A program made the translations under genes and the position numbers. Below, piece by piece: positions 33,485 through 46,367 of a DNA stretch of 64,000 bases. Numbering within the stretch: the stretch's first letter is position 1; each line of letters opens with the position of its first letter. The notes beneath the pieces were generated by a model. That model was not told where the DNA came from, made no database searches, and saw nothing but the letters and a program-made list of their open reading frames with translations. Source of the stretch: Ailanthus altissimus (lineage: Eukaryota; Streptophyta; Magnoliopsida; Sapindales; Simaroubaceae); the NCBI GenBank assembly GCA_946807835.1, contig OX327683.1:2299001-2363000 (forward strand), read 5' to 3'.

Positions 33485-34495
33485 TTTGTACTTAGAATAT
33501 AAGTTAATACACAATTTTATCTTTATTGTTTTAAATTACCCAAATTTGTCCTTCTCAATTAGTCAATAATTGTTAGATTTAATGAAAATGTTAATTTTTT
33601 TTAAAAAAGATACTTTTACCCATGTTAAAATTCAAGTGTTAATAATATTTTTATGTGTCAGTAAATGATTGGCTATTGATAAAAATAGACATGTGGCACA
33701 TTTTGATAGGTTTAGTTTTAATATTAATATTTAATTTTTTTAAAATTTATTTTTAAAATTAAATTATAAAAAAATAGAACCCTCCATTGATACAGACATT
33801 CGGTGATGACCCGCCACCACCAACTACCGGATTCCAATAATAAAAATTTATATCATTGGACTCTATTTTTTGTGATCTATACAATGGTGAAATTATTTTT
33901 GATAAAAAAAACTAAAAAGCAGTCAAATATGCAATAGGAGTCATGGGAGGCAGCGGCTACTGGTGGTTTACGTCAAACAGATGACGTACACCGCCGATGG
34001 CCCCCGCCCTCCTCCACAAAAAGTGATGCACATTAAACGGAGTAACGGTGACATGCACCATTGCCACCGTTAAATGATTAGCCATGTCATTGTTGCTCTG
34101 TTTAACGTGCACCACTAATGGCCGAGCACCTTCAATGGCTTCCATTGCATATTTCACTTCCTTATGATTTTTTTGATAAAAAATAATTCTATTATTATGT
34201 ATATCATAAAAAATAAAGTCTAATGATCATTTTTATCATCGGAGTTCAATGGTTGACAGTGGCCCATCATTGCTAGATATGTACCGCTGATAGTACTGGC
34301 CTACTAATAAAATTTTATTTATTTAATAATTATTAATTATTTAACACGTATCATAATATATAAATATTTTTTTATTACGTTACGATTTTATTATTTAATA
34401 ATAAAATATAACGTTAACTAATCCAACGAAGATGAATAAATTTAAATATTTTAAAACAACATAAATAAATTTGAGTATTAGATGCATCATCCTTC
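33485..34495. mobile_element. Old foldback element related to the one at 58272-59528
   Basis: Arms of about 400 bases are inverted copies at roughly 70% by eye. The left segment with ATCATTGGACTCTATTTTTT (33856) and AATTATTTTTGATAAAAAAA matches the complement of 34185-34250; outer parts (33515-33600) match the complement of about 34390-34480. The same inner-arm motif (ATATCATTGAACTTAAAATT) occurs in the 58 kb element. The core (33940-34150) is GC-richer, without a believable gene. Exact ends and TSD not resolved. Confidence 0.5.
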
Positions 34496-35271
34496 TTTTA
34501 TACGTTGACGACAATATTTTCACTTAAAATAATTCTTATCTTCTATTTAATTTCATCAAAGAGCTTGGAATCCAATTTGTCTCTATCATTCGCTACGTTA
34601 CTTTCTTGACATAGAAATATCTTATTCCACCTCTGAATTTCACATAACCCAAATAAAATATCCTCTTAAATTTTTATCTCATATATTTTATCTTGTGCTA
34701 TACCTATATCTCATGATGCCAAGCTATCCACCCCTACTCTTATAAAATAAAATAAACGCAAGCTACCCTAACAACCGACGCTCTAACTCAAACTTTTGTT
34801 CTTAATTAAAATCTCATTTGTTAGAGGGCTAAAAAGCAACCCCTTGCCTACCTCTTAATCTATAAAAAAAATTTATTAATAAAACTTTGAAGCAAACTAC
34901 TAAAAGTAGCGCGTTAGAGATTTATTAATATAATAAAAAGTCAAGGGTCTATTAGACTATATTTATAAAAAAAATTATCCTTTTTCCAAGTACTTAAGAA
35001 AGGAAATTTTTTTTGACTTTTATAACTCAATTCCCAATCAGATAATGCCACGTTTCAAGCCCACATACTTCTTGAACAGAATCTAACGACTGCCCCATCA
35101 ACCGGACCTCGCCCAAAACTCATAATCCAACGGCATCGATCTCCTCGAACACGTCACCGTTTTCGCCCCCCAAAAGCCCCCTCCAAAAAAAAAAAAATCA
35201 TCACTAAATTCTCAGATCTTTTTCTTTTTCGACTCAAAATCCGCCATCACTCTTTCAAATTCCGGCAAAAT
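34496..35271 (+). promoter_or_regulatory. Upstream region and leader of the NEF1-like gene
   Basis: Contains a pyrimidine-rich leader (35100-35271, with CCCCCAAAAGCCCCCTCC) just before the ATG at 35272. No confident TATA box was picked out. Confidence 0.45.
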
Positions 35272-38200
35272 ATGTTGCCGCCGGAGCTCAACCCCCGCTC
35301 ATTCCGGCCGTACATCTCCGCCTCCATAAGCGCCCCTTCCTTCACCTCCTCTTACAACAACAACAGCAATGCCGCCGCCTCCTCCTCCTCCGCCTCCCCT
35401 TACTCAAACCCTAGCCCTTATAACAGTAATGACAACTTAAACGGCGCTGTTTCAAGCAGTGCCAACCGATCTCTCAAGAACTCGCGATTCTCCCCCTCCT
35501 CGTTCTCCCACAACGCTCGCGTGGCAATCTCCCTCGCCCCGTGCGCCGCTTTCTTGCTCGACCTCGGCGGGACCCCCGTGATCGCGACCCTAACCCTAGG
35601 CCTCATGGTCGCTTACATCATCGACTCACTCAACTTCAAACCCGGCGCGTTCTTCGGCGTTTGGTTCTCGCTAATCGCCTCTCAGATCGCCTTCTTCTTC
35701 AGCTCGTCTCTCTTCTCCGCCTTCAATTCGATCCCCCTCGGCTTGCTTGCGACTTTCCTATGCGCGCAAACGAATTTCTTAATCGGCGCGTGGGCTTCAC
35801 TCCAATTCAAGTGGATTCAAATGGAAAACCCTTCGATAGTCCTTGCCCTCGAGCGGCTCTTGTTCGCTTGCTTGCCGTTCACTTCGTCCGCGATTTTCAC
35901 GTGGGCCACCGTCTCCGCTGTCGGTATGAACGATGCTGCTTACTATCTAATGGCGTTTAATTGTATTTTCTACTGGCTGTATTCAGTTCCTCGTATTTCG
36001 TCTTTCAAATCGAAGCAAGAAGTTAAGTATCACGGTGGAGAGATTCCTGATGAGAATTTAATACTGGGTCAGCTCGAGAGTTGCATTCATACATTGCATT
36101 TAATGTTCTGCCCTTTGATATTCCACATCGCATCGCATTACTCGGTCGTGTTATCATCAGCTGCTTCGATTTGTGATCTGTTTCTGCTTTTTTTCATCCC
36201 GTTTTTGTTCCAACTATATGCGTCCACGCGTGGTGCGCTTTGGTGGGTCACGAAGAATGAGAACCAATTGCATGGTATTCGGGTGGCTAATGGGGCGGTT
36301 GCTTTGGTTGTGGTGGTTGTTTGTTTGGAGATCAGGGTGGTTTTTCATTCGTTTGGGAAGTACATTCAGGTCCCGCCGCCGTTGAATTATCTTCTTGTAA
36401 CTACTACTATGCTCGGAGGGGCTGCTGGAGCTGGCGCTTATGCACTTGGTATGATTTCGGATGCTTTCAGCTCTATGGCGTTTACAGCTTTGGCTGTTGT
36501 AGTTAGTGCTGCTGCAGCTATTGTTGTGGGATTCCCGCTACTGGTATGCTTCTTGCTACAGATGACTTACTGCAATTGATGTTTACTTTTCTGACTTGTG
36601 TTTGTAAATTCTTTAACTGTGAATAATTAGGATGTGCTTGTGATACTGTAATTTGCCATTAATATTTTTATGTCTTATGCTATGTTGTATTACCAAGGAT
36701 AGTTTAGAATTAGAAATCCTGTAAATATAATACAAAACCAGTATTCGCAATGCAACAATTATGAACTTTGATATAGAATCTTGTCTTTAACCTCCTTTAT
36801 ATGTTGCACTGTTGAATTAGGATTGTGATAACTTGTGTTTGGTCTAAAACAATTATATCTCTCAGTTTAGATCCCCAGTTACAGGTACTGCCACAGGTTT
36901 GTGTCAGAGTACTTGTATTGATTTTTTGACATGAGTACCATAATGCAAAACTCAATGTGGTAGAATCTCATCCACGTGATGTGAGAAGTAGAGCTATTGT
37001 TTCTTGGACGACAGTCAGCAAAGTAGAGATGTGCCTAGATATTAGGGAATTTTTTACTTGGCTACTTGGGAATAATAATCTTAATTGGTTCAAGTACAAT
37101 GATTCTATTTTATGGAGAAAGAATAGTTCCACTAGCATTTTTAAAGAAGTAATTGATTTGCCAAGCATTCTGGCTCACTTGGGAATGTGAGAACAAAGTT
37201 TGGGAATTGGTTGAAGATAGAATGCTAAAGTTGGGAAATGTGACTGATTAAATTTTGGAGATAAGAAATTTCAGAATTTACCTGGAATTTGATGTATGCT
37301 TGCCTTAAAGTTCAATGCTACTTAAACCTCTTCTATGCTTGCCTTAAAGTTCAATGCTACTTAAACCTCTTCTATGCTTGGAGGATACGGAGGTAAACGA
37401 ATATGGACTTTGGATTAGACTGATAAGAGCTAAGAGGCCATGTTACGTTTGTAACAATGCAACAGATGTTGTAGGAACAATTGAATGTCCACCTAAATGA
37501 TGCATAACAACAGTACTAATGAGTTTTTGGCTGAAGAAAAGATGTTATCTTTGGTAAGCTCTTATAAGGATCATGTATACTTTGGTTCAGCATTAGCAGC
37601 ACCAAATTGTCGTTCAGAACCATGGGATTTGGTCTCAGGTGATTGAAATTAAGATGATTGGAAGTGAAGTTGCAGGCTTGCAGCCCTTGTTATTGAAGCC
37701 TGTGTATTATAATTGATTAAGCATCTATCCAGGGGTGTTATGTTCATCCAAACAAAAAATTGTAAGTGTACTCTATCATCTACATTCACTTTTGGAATGT
37801 GTTGGTTGAGAATCAAGTGGGGCTTTTGTGATTCATTCACTAAACATAGGTTAGATGGTTGTTACATGCTAATTTTTGTTATCAATTGCTGGTTAAAGTT
37901 TTCACTCATGAGGATTATGTTCTTAGTAGTTTTTCCTAGTTACAATACTTTTCTAGGTTTGCAGCAAATGTATGAAGACGATCATCAAACAAGCCATGGT
38001 ATGTACTTAGTAGGATATTTGTTCCTGTTAAGTTCACATATATGTGCATACTAGGGATTATGTATCTAGTCTTCTTGAAGTCCTTTTTGCTGCACTTGAT
38101 CTGATTTACGGGCTTCATACTGTGTTCTGGTTGGCGCCTACATATCCAAGCACATGCCTGCACCATGTTAAATTTCTTATTAGGGATGTGGTTTGTGCTG

Positions 38201-41045
38201 CCCAGTGCAATGTAATGTTGTTTATTGTATTCATTCTAGTCTTGAGGACTTAATTTTATACAGTTTTTTTTTTGTATGTATTTGTTCATTTCAGTTAATG
38301 GATTTCTGATCTTCAGGGGAAAAAAAGAAAAGAAATTGTTCTAAAAACTACTATTATTTATTCATTATCTTGCAGTTCATCGCTGTGCCTACAGTTGCTG
38401 GCTTTTATTTGGCGCGTTTTTTTACAAAGAAAAGCTTGCCATCGTACTTTGCCTTTGTTTCACTGGGCAGCCTGACGGTCATCTGGTTTGTGATGCATAA
38501 TTTCTGGAGTCTGAATATCTGGTTGGCGGGCATGTCTTTAAAATCCTTTTGTAAACTTATTGTTGCTGATGTTGTCCTGGCCATGGCTGTCCCTGGTTTA
38601 GCTCTTCTACCATCAAAATTTCGTTTTATAACAGAGGTTGGCTTGATCAGCCATGCATTATTGCTGTGTCACATTGAGAATCGGTTTTTTAATTACTCAA
38701 GCATATACTACTATGGGTTGGAGGATGATGTGATGTATCCAAGCTACATGGTCATCTTGACAACTTTTGTTGGTTTAGCTTTGGTTAGAAGACTGTCAGT
38801 GGATCATCGAATTGGACCAAAATCTGTTTGGGTTTTGACTTGCCTGTATTCTTCAAAGCTGTCCATGCTCTTTATTACATCAAAATCTGTTGTCTGGGTT
38901 TCAGCAGTTCTTTTGTTGGCTGTTACTCCTCCATTGCTTCTTTACAAGTATGTACTTGATAATTTTTGTTTCTAGGCGATCTAGTTCATCCCACATTTTT
39001 TTTTTCCCTTTCCTATCAGATAACATTGATTACATTATCATTCCTCTTATTGTACTTTTGCAGGGATAAGTCTAGAACAGCCTCAAAGATGAAAGCTTGG
39101 CAAGGTTATGCACATGCTAGTGTGGTGGCTCTATCTGTCTGGTTTTGCCGTGAAACTATTTTTGAAGCCCTACAATGGTGGAATGGGAGACCTCCATCTG
39201 ATGGTTTACTTTTGGGTTCCTGCATCATTTTGATGGGATTGGCTTGTGTACCCATAGTTGCTCTACACTTCTCTCATGTCCTGGTATGAATACAATAAGA
39301 AAAGGATCCCTCTAAGAACTTTTGTGTATGTTGAATTGATGCATTAAATCATCATGTTAGTATTTGATTCATGATATTGGTCTTCTAATAATGTCCCATG
39401 TTAATGATTTGAAATAGTATGTGGAAGAAAGTTAATCAGTGGCAATTATGTGTGAATAGGACTGTATATAACATGTCATCATCTAAATCTTGAAACTAAG
39501 GTTGTTCCTTGTACCTTTCCCCTTTTGTTCAAATAAAAAGAGAATCAATTCCAATAACTAGTGTAACCTACTTTAATTCTAATTTAAGCCTCAGTTTCCT
39601 TATGAGAACAGGTTTTAGCTATTATTCATACTATCAGGCTCATCAAGCTTGAACATTTTGTACTAGATTAATGAGTTTTTTGTTTGCTTCTGCAGCCTGC
39701 CAAGAGATGTCTGGTGCTGGTGGTGGCAACAGGTCTCCTGTTTGTTCTAATGCAGCCTCCAATTCCATTATCGTGGACATATCGGTCTGAGATAATCAAA
39801 GCTGCTCGTCAATCTGCTGATGACATCTCCATCTATGGTTTCATGGCATCAAAACCTACGTGGCCATCTTGGCTTCTGATTCTTGCAATTTTGCTCACTC
39901 TAGCAGCTGCGACATCTATAATACCCATTAAATACATTGTAGAGTTGAGAACATTTTACTCCATTGCCTTGGGCATTGCACTCGGTATCTACATATCTGC
40001 TGAATTCTTCCTTCAGGCTACTGTTCTACATGCCCTTATTGTTGTAACCATGGTTGGTACATCTGTCTTTGTGGTCTTCACCCATTTTCCATCTGCTTCG
40101 AGTACAAAGCTCCTGCCATGGATATTTGCACTACTTGTGGCCCTCTTTCCAGTGACATATCTATTGGAGGGTCAGGTGAGGATCAAAAGCATTCTTGGAG
40201 ATAATGGAACTGATGACTTTGGAGAGGAAGACAGGGAGCTTACAACTCTACTGGCTGTTGAGGGTGCAAGGACATCTCTTCTCGGTCTGTATGCAGCTAT
40301 ATTTATGCTTATAGCTTTAGAGATAAAGTTTGAACTTGCCTCACTTGTGCGGGAAAAGGCTTTGGAGAGGGGTGGAATTAGACATAGCCAATCTAGTCAT
40401 AGCAGTGCCACTAGTTTTCCTCCGCGAATGAGATTCTTGCAGCAGCGTCGTGCGTCCACAGTTCCAACCTTCTCAATCAAGAGGATGGAAGCTGAGGGAG
40501 CTTGGATGCCGGCAGTGGGCAATGTTGCTACTGTAATGTGTTTTGCTATATGCCTCATATTGAACATCAATCTTACTGGTGGCTCGAACCAGGCAATCTT
40601 CTTCCTCGCTCCTATTTTACTGCTTCTCAACCAGGACTCTGACTTCGTTGCTGGCTTCGGGGACAAGCAGAGGTATTTCCCTGTTACAGTAGCTATATCA
40701 GGCTACTTGGTCTTGAGCACCCTATACAGTATATGGGAAGATGTCTGGCATGGGAATGCAGGATGGGGCCTTGAAGTTGGTGGTCCTGATTGGTTTTTTG
40801 CGGTCAAGAATTTGGCACTCCTTATTCTTACATTCCCCAGCCATATCATCTTCAACCGCTTTGTATGGAGTTACACTAAGCAGACAGACTCAATGCCACT
40901 GCTGACATTGCCCCTTAATCTACCGTCCATCATAATAACTGATGTGATCCAGGTTAAGATATTGGGGCTATTAGGAATAATTTATTCCCTGGCCCAGTAT
41001 ATAATATCTAGACAACAATATATCTCTGGATTGAAGTACATTTAG
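35272..41045 (+). CDS. NEF1: NEF1-like multi-pass membrane protein (no exine formation 1), four exons
   Basis: Exons 35272-36543, 38376-38947, 39064-39283 and 39696-41045, all with GT..AG borders and matching phases, give 1137 residues, close to the Arabidopsis protein (about 1120). Residues 1-80 are a Ser/Asn/Pro-rich tail. From SHNARVAISLAPCAAFLLDL onward the protein is a chain of many hydrophobic segments, with a hydrophilic loop near FGEEDRELTTL and RHSQSSHSSATSF. It ends in IISRQQYISGLKYI. In Arabidopsis, loss of NEF1 blocks primexine and exine formation in pollen and causes male sterility; a plastid membrane location was proposed there. Biochemical activity is not known. The coding sequence is open throughout. 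The donors are GTATGC, GTATGT and GTATGA; acceptors end CTTGCAG, TTTGCAG and TCTGCAG. Confidence 0.92.
36544..38375 (+). other. Intron 1 of the NEF1-like gene (1832 bp)
   Basis: Contains a perfect 39 bp tandem duplication (37295-37333 and 37334-37372, starting TATGCTTGCCTTAAAGTTC). Short open frames inside have no recognisable similarity. Acceptor CTTGCAG ends at 38375. Confidence 0.85.
37295..37372. repeat. Perfect 2 x 39 bp tandem repeat in NEF1 intron 1
   Basis: Two identical units beginning TATGCTTGCC and ending AACCTCTTC, followed by the first eight bases of a third. Confidence 0.95.
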
Positions 41046-43745
41046 ATAAACACATACTTTGTAAAATATGTTTCGGCAATTTTCTAGTGAGGTAAGTTCA
41101 GGTTGTCTCTCACTTTGACTTGTCTTACTTCCATTCGGGATTTTGCATGCCCCAAGATGCCTGAACTGTCGTAGTTTCTTTCTTTGAATTTTTTATAGCA
41201 AACTGTTGCACTTGGACCTCATGATAATAGGGATTAACCTTTAAGCAAATTAATGGCTTTGGTTGATTCCTGTTTTTGCATTGCAATGATGAAATAACAA
41301 TACGGTTGAGCATCATGTCAAATGTATATTGAACCCGGCTTCTGGTTCTAAGTTGAGTACTATTTCTAATAATCAAACTACTTTTAGGCTCATGTCTGAA
41401 CTTACCATCTGAATATCTTTTGGGAGTATCTAGATTAAGATTGTTGTTGCCTTTAGTTTTTCTCTCTATAACATGAATCCATTCCACATGAATCAATGTG
41501 GTTGTTGATTTGGAATAGTGATTTTGATGCAGTGACTTGACATCATGTTATGATACATGCAGTGATAACTTTTGTTACTTGGTATTGTTCTGGGATTGTC
41601 GAACATTCAAAATAAATGAAAATGTTTTCTTTTTATCAATGGCTGGATTGATTGTATTTTCTTTATTGTATCGATGCATTGTTTGCTAATTACTATGGAA
41701 AAGAGAAGATGCCAACTGGGTATAAGCTGCAGCAAATGCTTAAGAAGCATTGGAACTTGTGTGTTGAAGTTCTGGTTATTGATGTATGGTAATGGAAGAA
41801 CTGGTAGTTGCTGTTTCAAGGTTGTTAAGGTATTGTTTGATTGATGAATTGGCTTAATGTGTGATGGTAGTCCAGAATCTAACTGAATCTTGAATTTTCA
41901 GAGGGTTGTATTACTGCATTCGGTTGTATTTTACCGAAAGAATAATATTACACTCTCTAATTGATATCCTACTTTTCTCATTTCAAGTGATGTTGCATGA
42001 TTGGACGGTGGATTTTTTGTAATTTTTAAAATAATAATCACTATTTTACTGTTTAGTTAATGCATGTCACATTACTCGAAATATAAGTTAAAGAAGCATA
42101 GAAACACCCTGAAGTTGTTTTATTTATATTTTAAGTTTTACATTTTTAATAAAAGTAATCTTACACTTTTAAAATATTATTAATAAAAGTAAGTTAAGAA
42201 ATTTTACATTTTTAATAAAAGTAATGTTATATTTTTAAAATATTATTTAAAATTTTTTATTTTAAAGTGATGTGTTAAATAATAAAATGTGTAATTTTTA
42301 AATTTATTTATTATATTATATTATTTTATTATATAATAATTATTTGTTACATTATTTAAGAAAAAAGTTTTAAATAGAGTAATAGAAAATTTATAATTAA
42401 AGGTAAAAGAATACAAAGTGTATATTTGAATGATTTGGAAAGTATGAAAATATAAATTTATTATTTTCTTTTCTCTTACATTTTTATTATCACAAACAAA
42501 ATTGATTAATTTTAAGATAAAAGTATGTATGTAATAAAATTTTATTGATTGGGTACAACTACGAGGGGTTTTTAAAATGTTTTAATTAAAATTTAAAATG
42601 TTAAGACCAAGTTTACAAAATATTTTTTATTGTTAACTATTATTTATTAAGTAATAGAAGTATTATATTGTAAATTTTAAAATTATAATAACTGTCTGTT
42701 GGTAATTAGATAATTACAAATATCAATTAATAACTATCAATAACAATTGGATAATTATCTTTTAACAATTGGAGGAATAAAAATTATGTACCTTAGGTAC
42801 TGACTTTGTTGCTGAGCAAGCATTAGGTGTTAATTGTTGAAGTTTTACTTTTTATTAATATGATGGTTATATAGTATTAATAAATAATAGAAATATTTAG
42901 TATTTATTTGATTAAATTTTTTCTATTAGTTAAAAGAGTATTTTTAATGTTAATCACTCTTTTAAAAAAAAAATTTATGACGTTTAATTGTAATTAAAGA
43001 AAAATTAGAGATTAAAAAAATTATTTTATCTCTACTTATAAAAACTTAAATTTTGAGTTTTTAAAAATAGAATTTTTTAAATTTTTTTAATATTTTATAT
43101 AATGTTATATATATCATAATAATATTTTTTTTATATTCAATGTATCTTTAATAAAAATAAATTTTATATATTTTTAATATTTTCTTAAAAGTTATCATAT
43201 CTCTACAACCATCATACATTTAAAAGAATTTATTAAAAATTTTTATTAATTATTTTATTTTTTAAAAATTAAAATAAATTTTTATTTTTATTTTTTATAC
43301 TAAACACAATATTTATATTGATTCGTTGATTATTATGTATTAATTTTAATTAATTATTATATTTTAAAAAATTAAATTTTAAAACATGCATAATAATTTT
43401 AAATTTATATATAACAAAACTATTAAATTATTTGAAATTTAAATATAAATTTTATTAAACATCATTTTTAATAATTTAATTTAATACTTTAAATAAAAAA
43501 ATTTAATTGACAACTACGATTAAATAATTTTTCTTAAAACTCACTATTTTAAAAAAAAAATTTAAAAAAACTTCCATTTAAAAATTTTAACTACGAATAC
43601 TTAATACCACATCAGTCGGATACAAATAATTGCTCCTAATAATACAGTCCCCACCTAAATTTGTTTCATCATTGAAAGAGATAAAAAGCCACGTGTTCTC
43701 TTCGTCATCCTCACAACAACTCAGTACAACAAATACAAAACAACA
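41046..43745. other. NEF1 3' flank and AT-rich intergenic DNA
   Basis: The first several hundred bases are probably NEF1 3' untranslated region. From about 42000 to 43610 the DNA is extremely AT-rich with no gene or clear element; 42120-42260 contains a locally repeated TTACATTTTTAATAAAAGTA motif. The last 130 bases (GC-richer, CACAACAACTCAGTACAAC) are the likely leader of the next gene. Confidence 0.5.
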
Positions 43746-45256
43746 ATGGAGCATCCTTTGCCCAAACCCCTTCTCCTTCTCCTCCTCCTCCTCGTCTTCT
43801 TCTTATCCACTTTCTCTTCCCTATCATCTGCTCAAAACGACGACGTCCCGAAGCCGACGCCATGGCCGCACCAGTTCCACTCAGTGCTGTTCATGAACTA
43901 CAGCGGCAGCCTCCAGATGATCGACCTCTGGTACGACTGGCCCAACGGGAGGAACTTCAACATAATCCAGAGCCAGCTGGGGAAGCTTCTTTACGATCTC
44001 GAGTGGAACAACGGCACGTCGTTTTTCTACACGTTGGATCACAGCAAGGAGTGTAGCAGCGCTCAGTTGGAGGTGGGGATTCTGCGCCCGGATTGGCTGG
44101 ACGGAGCGGAGTATCTGGGCCGGCGACACGTGGATGGGTTTCTTTGCAATGTTTGGCAGAAAGTTGATTTTATTTGGTATTATGAAGATGTTGTCACCAA
44201 ACGCCCTGTTCATTGGGTTTTTTACACCGGTACGTGCTGGAATATTTGATTATTAATTGAATTAGCGGGGGTTAAAATGTTAGAATTAAAAGTTTTTAGG
44301 GGTCAATTTTATATTATGAAAGATTATAATATTAAAGTTGAAATTTTTTACTTTGAGGGGTAGAATTGTGAAATTTTCTTTTTTTAAAGAAATATTGTGT
44401 ATAATGTGTTTGAATATTTATTTATTTATTTGTGCTTTCTTCTCTAATCCTAACAAAGCAAAGAGCAAAAATTGACCTAGAGTTAAAATGTTAAAGTTAA
44501 AAATTTTTACAGGTCAAAATGTTATCAAATAAGTGTTGTTATAAATTTATAGTCAAATTTTGATAACCGAAATTATTATTTATAGTCAAATTTTGGAAGC
44601 CGAAATTATTGTATTATTTTACATTGTGGAGTAGAAAGAATTGATGAAAGATACTTAGGTTAATAAATAAGAGGAGTTGTAGTTATTAATAGAATTTATT
44701 GGCAGCCACATGTCGAGCTAATGTTAAGTTTGAGTTCGAATAATACTCACTTTAGTTTAAAAAAAACATTTAATTTAGAAATCTAATTAGAAATCTTGAA
44801 AATTTTGATAAGTAGATGGTTATTTGCATTATAGCAATAGCCATATCAATACTCAAATGCTACATGAAACTTGTAACATGTACCCATGTTCTAATAATGT
44901 TAGATTTTATAATTACAAGTCAATGTATTTAAGCCAAAATTTGGAGTAATCAATTATATTATAATCATTGAGAGCAAGTTTTGCAAATTCTATTAATATT
45001 GTTTGTATTAATGTTGTAATTTTTTTTTTTCATTTAATTTGGGGTCTATGATGATATTTATGTAGGGAGAGAGGCACATGTGATGACATTTGAAGTTGGA
45101 GCAATGCTTGAAGATGAAAAATGGCAGGCCCCTGTTTATTGCTTTGAAAATAATACACAAGACAACAACAATGCAAATCCAATTGAATTACAAAATCCCA
45201 CCACCACCATTGTTGCTTCTGCTTCTCACAAAAGCTTCCCCAGGTGGTTTTCTTAG
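43746..45256 (+). CDS. Small secreted plant-specific protein (At3g44150-like), two exons
   Basis: Exons 43746-44229 and 45066-45256 (donor G|GTACGT, acceptor ATGTAG|GG) give 224 residues. The N-terminus is a clear signal peptide: a positively charged start, a leucine stretch ([11 protein letters not shown]), then SLSSA before QNDD. The mature part has the conserved blocks [71 protein letters not shown] and, in exon 2, [20 protein letters not shown]. These match a widely conserved uncharacterised plant family that I associate with Arabidopsis At3g44150. Three cysteines and an N-glycosylation site (WNNGTS) fit a secretory protein. Function unknown. The tail after VYCFENN is Asn/Thr-rich and ends KSFPRWFS. 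Confidence 0.82.
44230..45065 (+). other. Intron of the secreted-protein gene
   Basis: 836 bp with GT..AG ends; AT-rich, no other feature seen. Confidence 0.8.
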
Positions 45257-45574
45257 TTAGAGGTTCTATGCAACTTAATTTGACTAATTTGAACTTATGC
45301 AAATATTGTTTCTGATATGTTTTAACAACTGCTGAAAAATAAGACTTTGAATGTTCTAAATTCCCTGTCATTTAGCTCTTGAATGGCATCACTTTTGTTG
45401 AGCTGGGTTCGGTAATTCAGGATATCGTTGAAGAGATGCATTGGTTTCCATCATGCAAATTCCTCTTTACCCTCCGGGATTCGAATACAATAAATTGCTC
45501 ATGAGCTTGCTAATTCTTGTAACGAGCATATTGTGCAGAATTTGAGGATCTGAATCTTTTTTCTGTTGGTGTTT

Positions 45575-45580
45575 AATAAA
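45575..45580 (+). terminator. Polyadenylation signal of the secreted-protein gene
   Basis: AATAAA about 320 bases after the stop, followed 16 bases later by a genomic A-run (45597-45610). Confidence 0.5.
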
Positions 45581-45610
45581 AGTTTTCTTCCTTTTCAAAA
45601 AAAAAAAAAG

Positions 45611-46367
45611 ATTTTATGATTAATAGCTAAAATGAAATTAAAAGAGATGAAAACTTAGGGATACTATGATCAAATCCTTAAATTTTGAGCATTTATTGAT
45701 ATGGATTCGAATCTTTTTTTAAGCTAAATTTTTATCCAATCTTTTATTAACATATGATTGGTGAGAATAGGTGATAAAAGAAATAGCAAAATTAAGAATA
45801 AATCTTGATCATTTATATATAATATTAAGAATAAATCTTGATCACTCATATATAATATAGAACACGTGTTATAGAATTCTTAAAAGTTTAAGAAAGGATT
45901 CTAATTTATTCACACGTGGCTTTGATAAAAAATAAAGAATTAATATTAATTTTTTTTACTTATTTTAGGTAATTAATGACGGTTAAACTAATAATTTCTT
46001 ATTATAACTTTTTTTAATACTCTTTAAGTAAAAATAAAATAAAATATTTAATCATTTTGAATTCTATCTTTAACTAATTTTATGCATGAGATTTATAAAA
46101 AAAAATTAAGTATCAAGCATTTTAGTCAAGTATTATAAATATTATAAAGAGGTCCTCATTTTTAGTCATATACAAAAAAAATTTGAAATTATTTTAAAAT
46201 AACATAAAAACTTGTTCATGTGTTAAACAAAATCCTAATCCTTGCTAAAAATTAGAATAAGGCTGTCATTCTAAATTTGTAGTCCATCGGATGTTGTAGA
46301 CTAAAATTGATCAACAAATTACTTCGATGTGAGGCTTTAGATCGAATTCTTCACCACTTTTCAAATT
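45611..46367. other. AT-rich intergenic DNA
   Basis: No gene. A local direct repeat (AAGAATAAATCTTGATCA at about 45793 and 45828) is visible; nothing else. Confidence 0.55.

Noticed and set aside
33957..34157. 66-codon minus-strand frame in the 34 kb element
   Set aside because: Lies in the core of an old foldback element, with no similarity recognised.
36957..37190. 77-codon open frame in NEF1 intron 1 as a separate gene
   Set aside because: No recognised similarity, no start context or splice partner, lies wholly within a well-supported intron.
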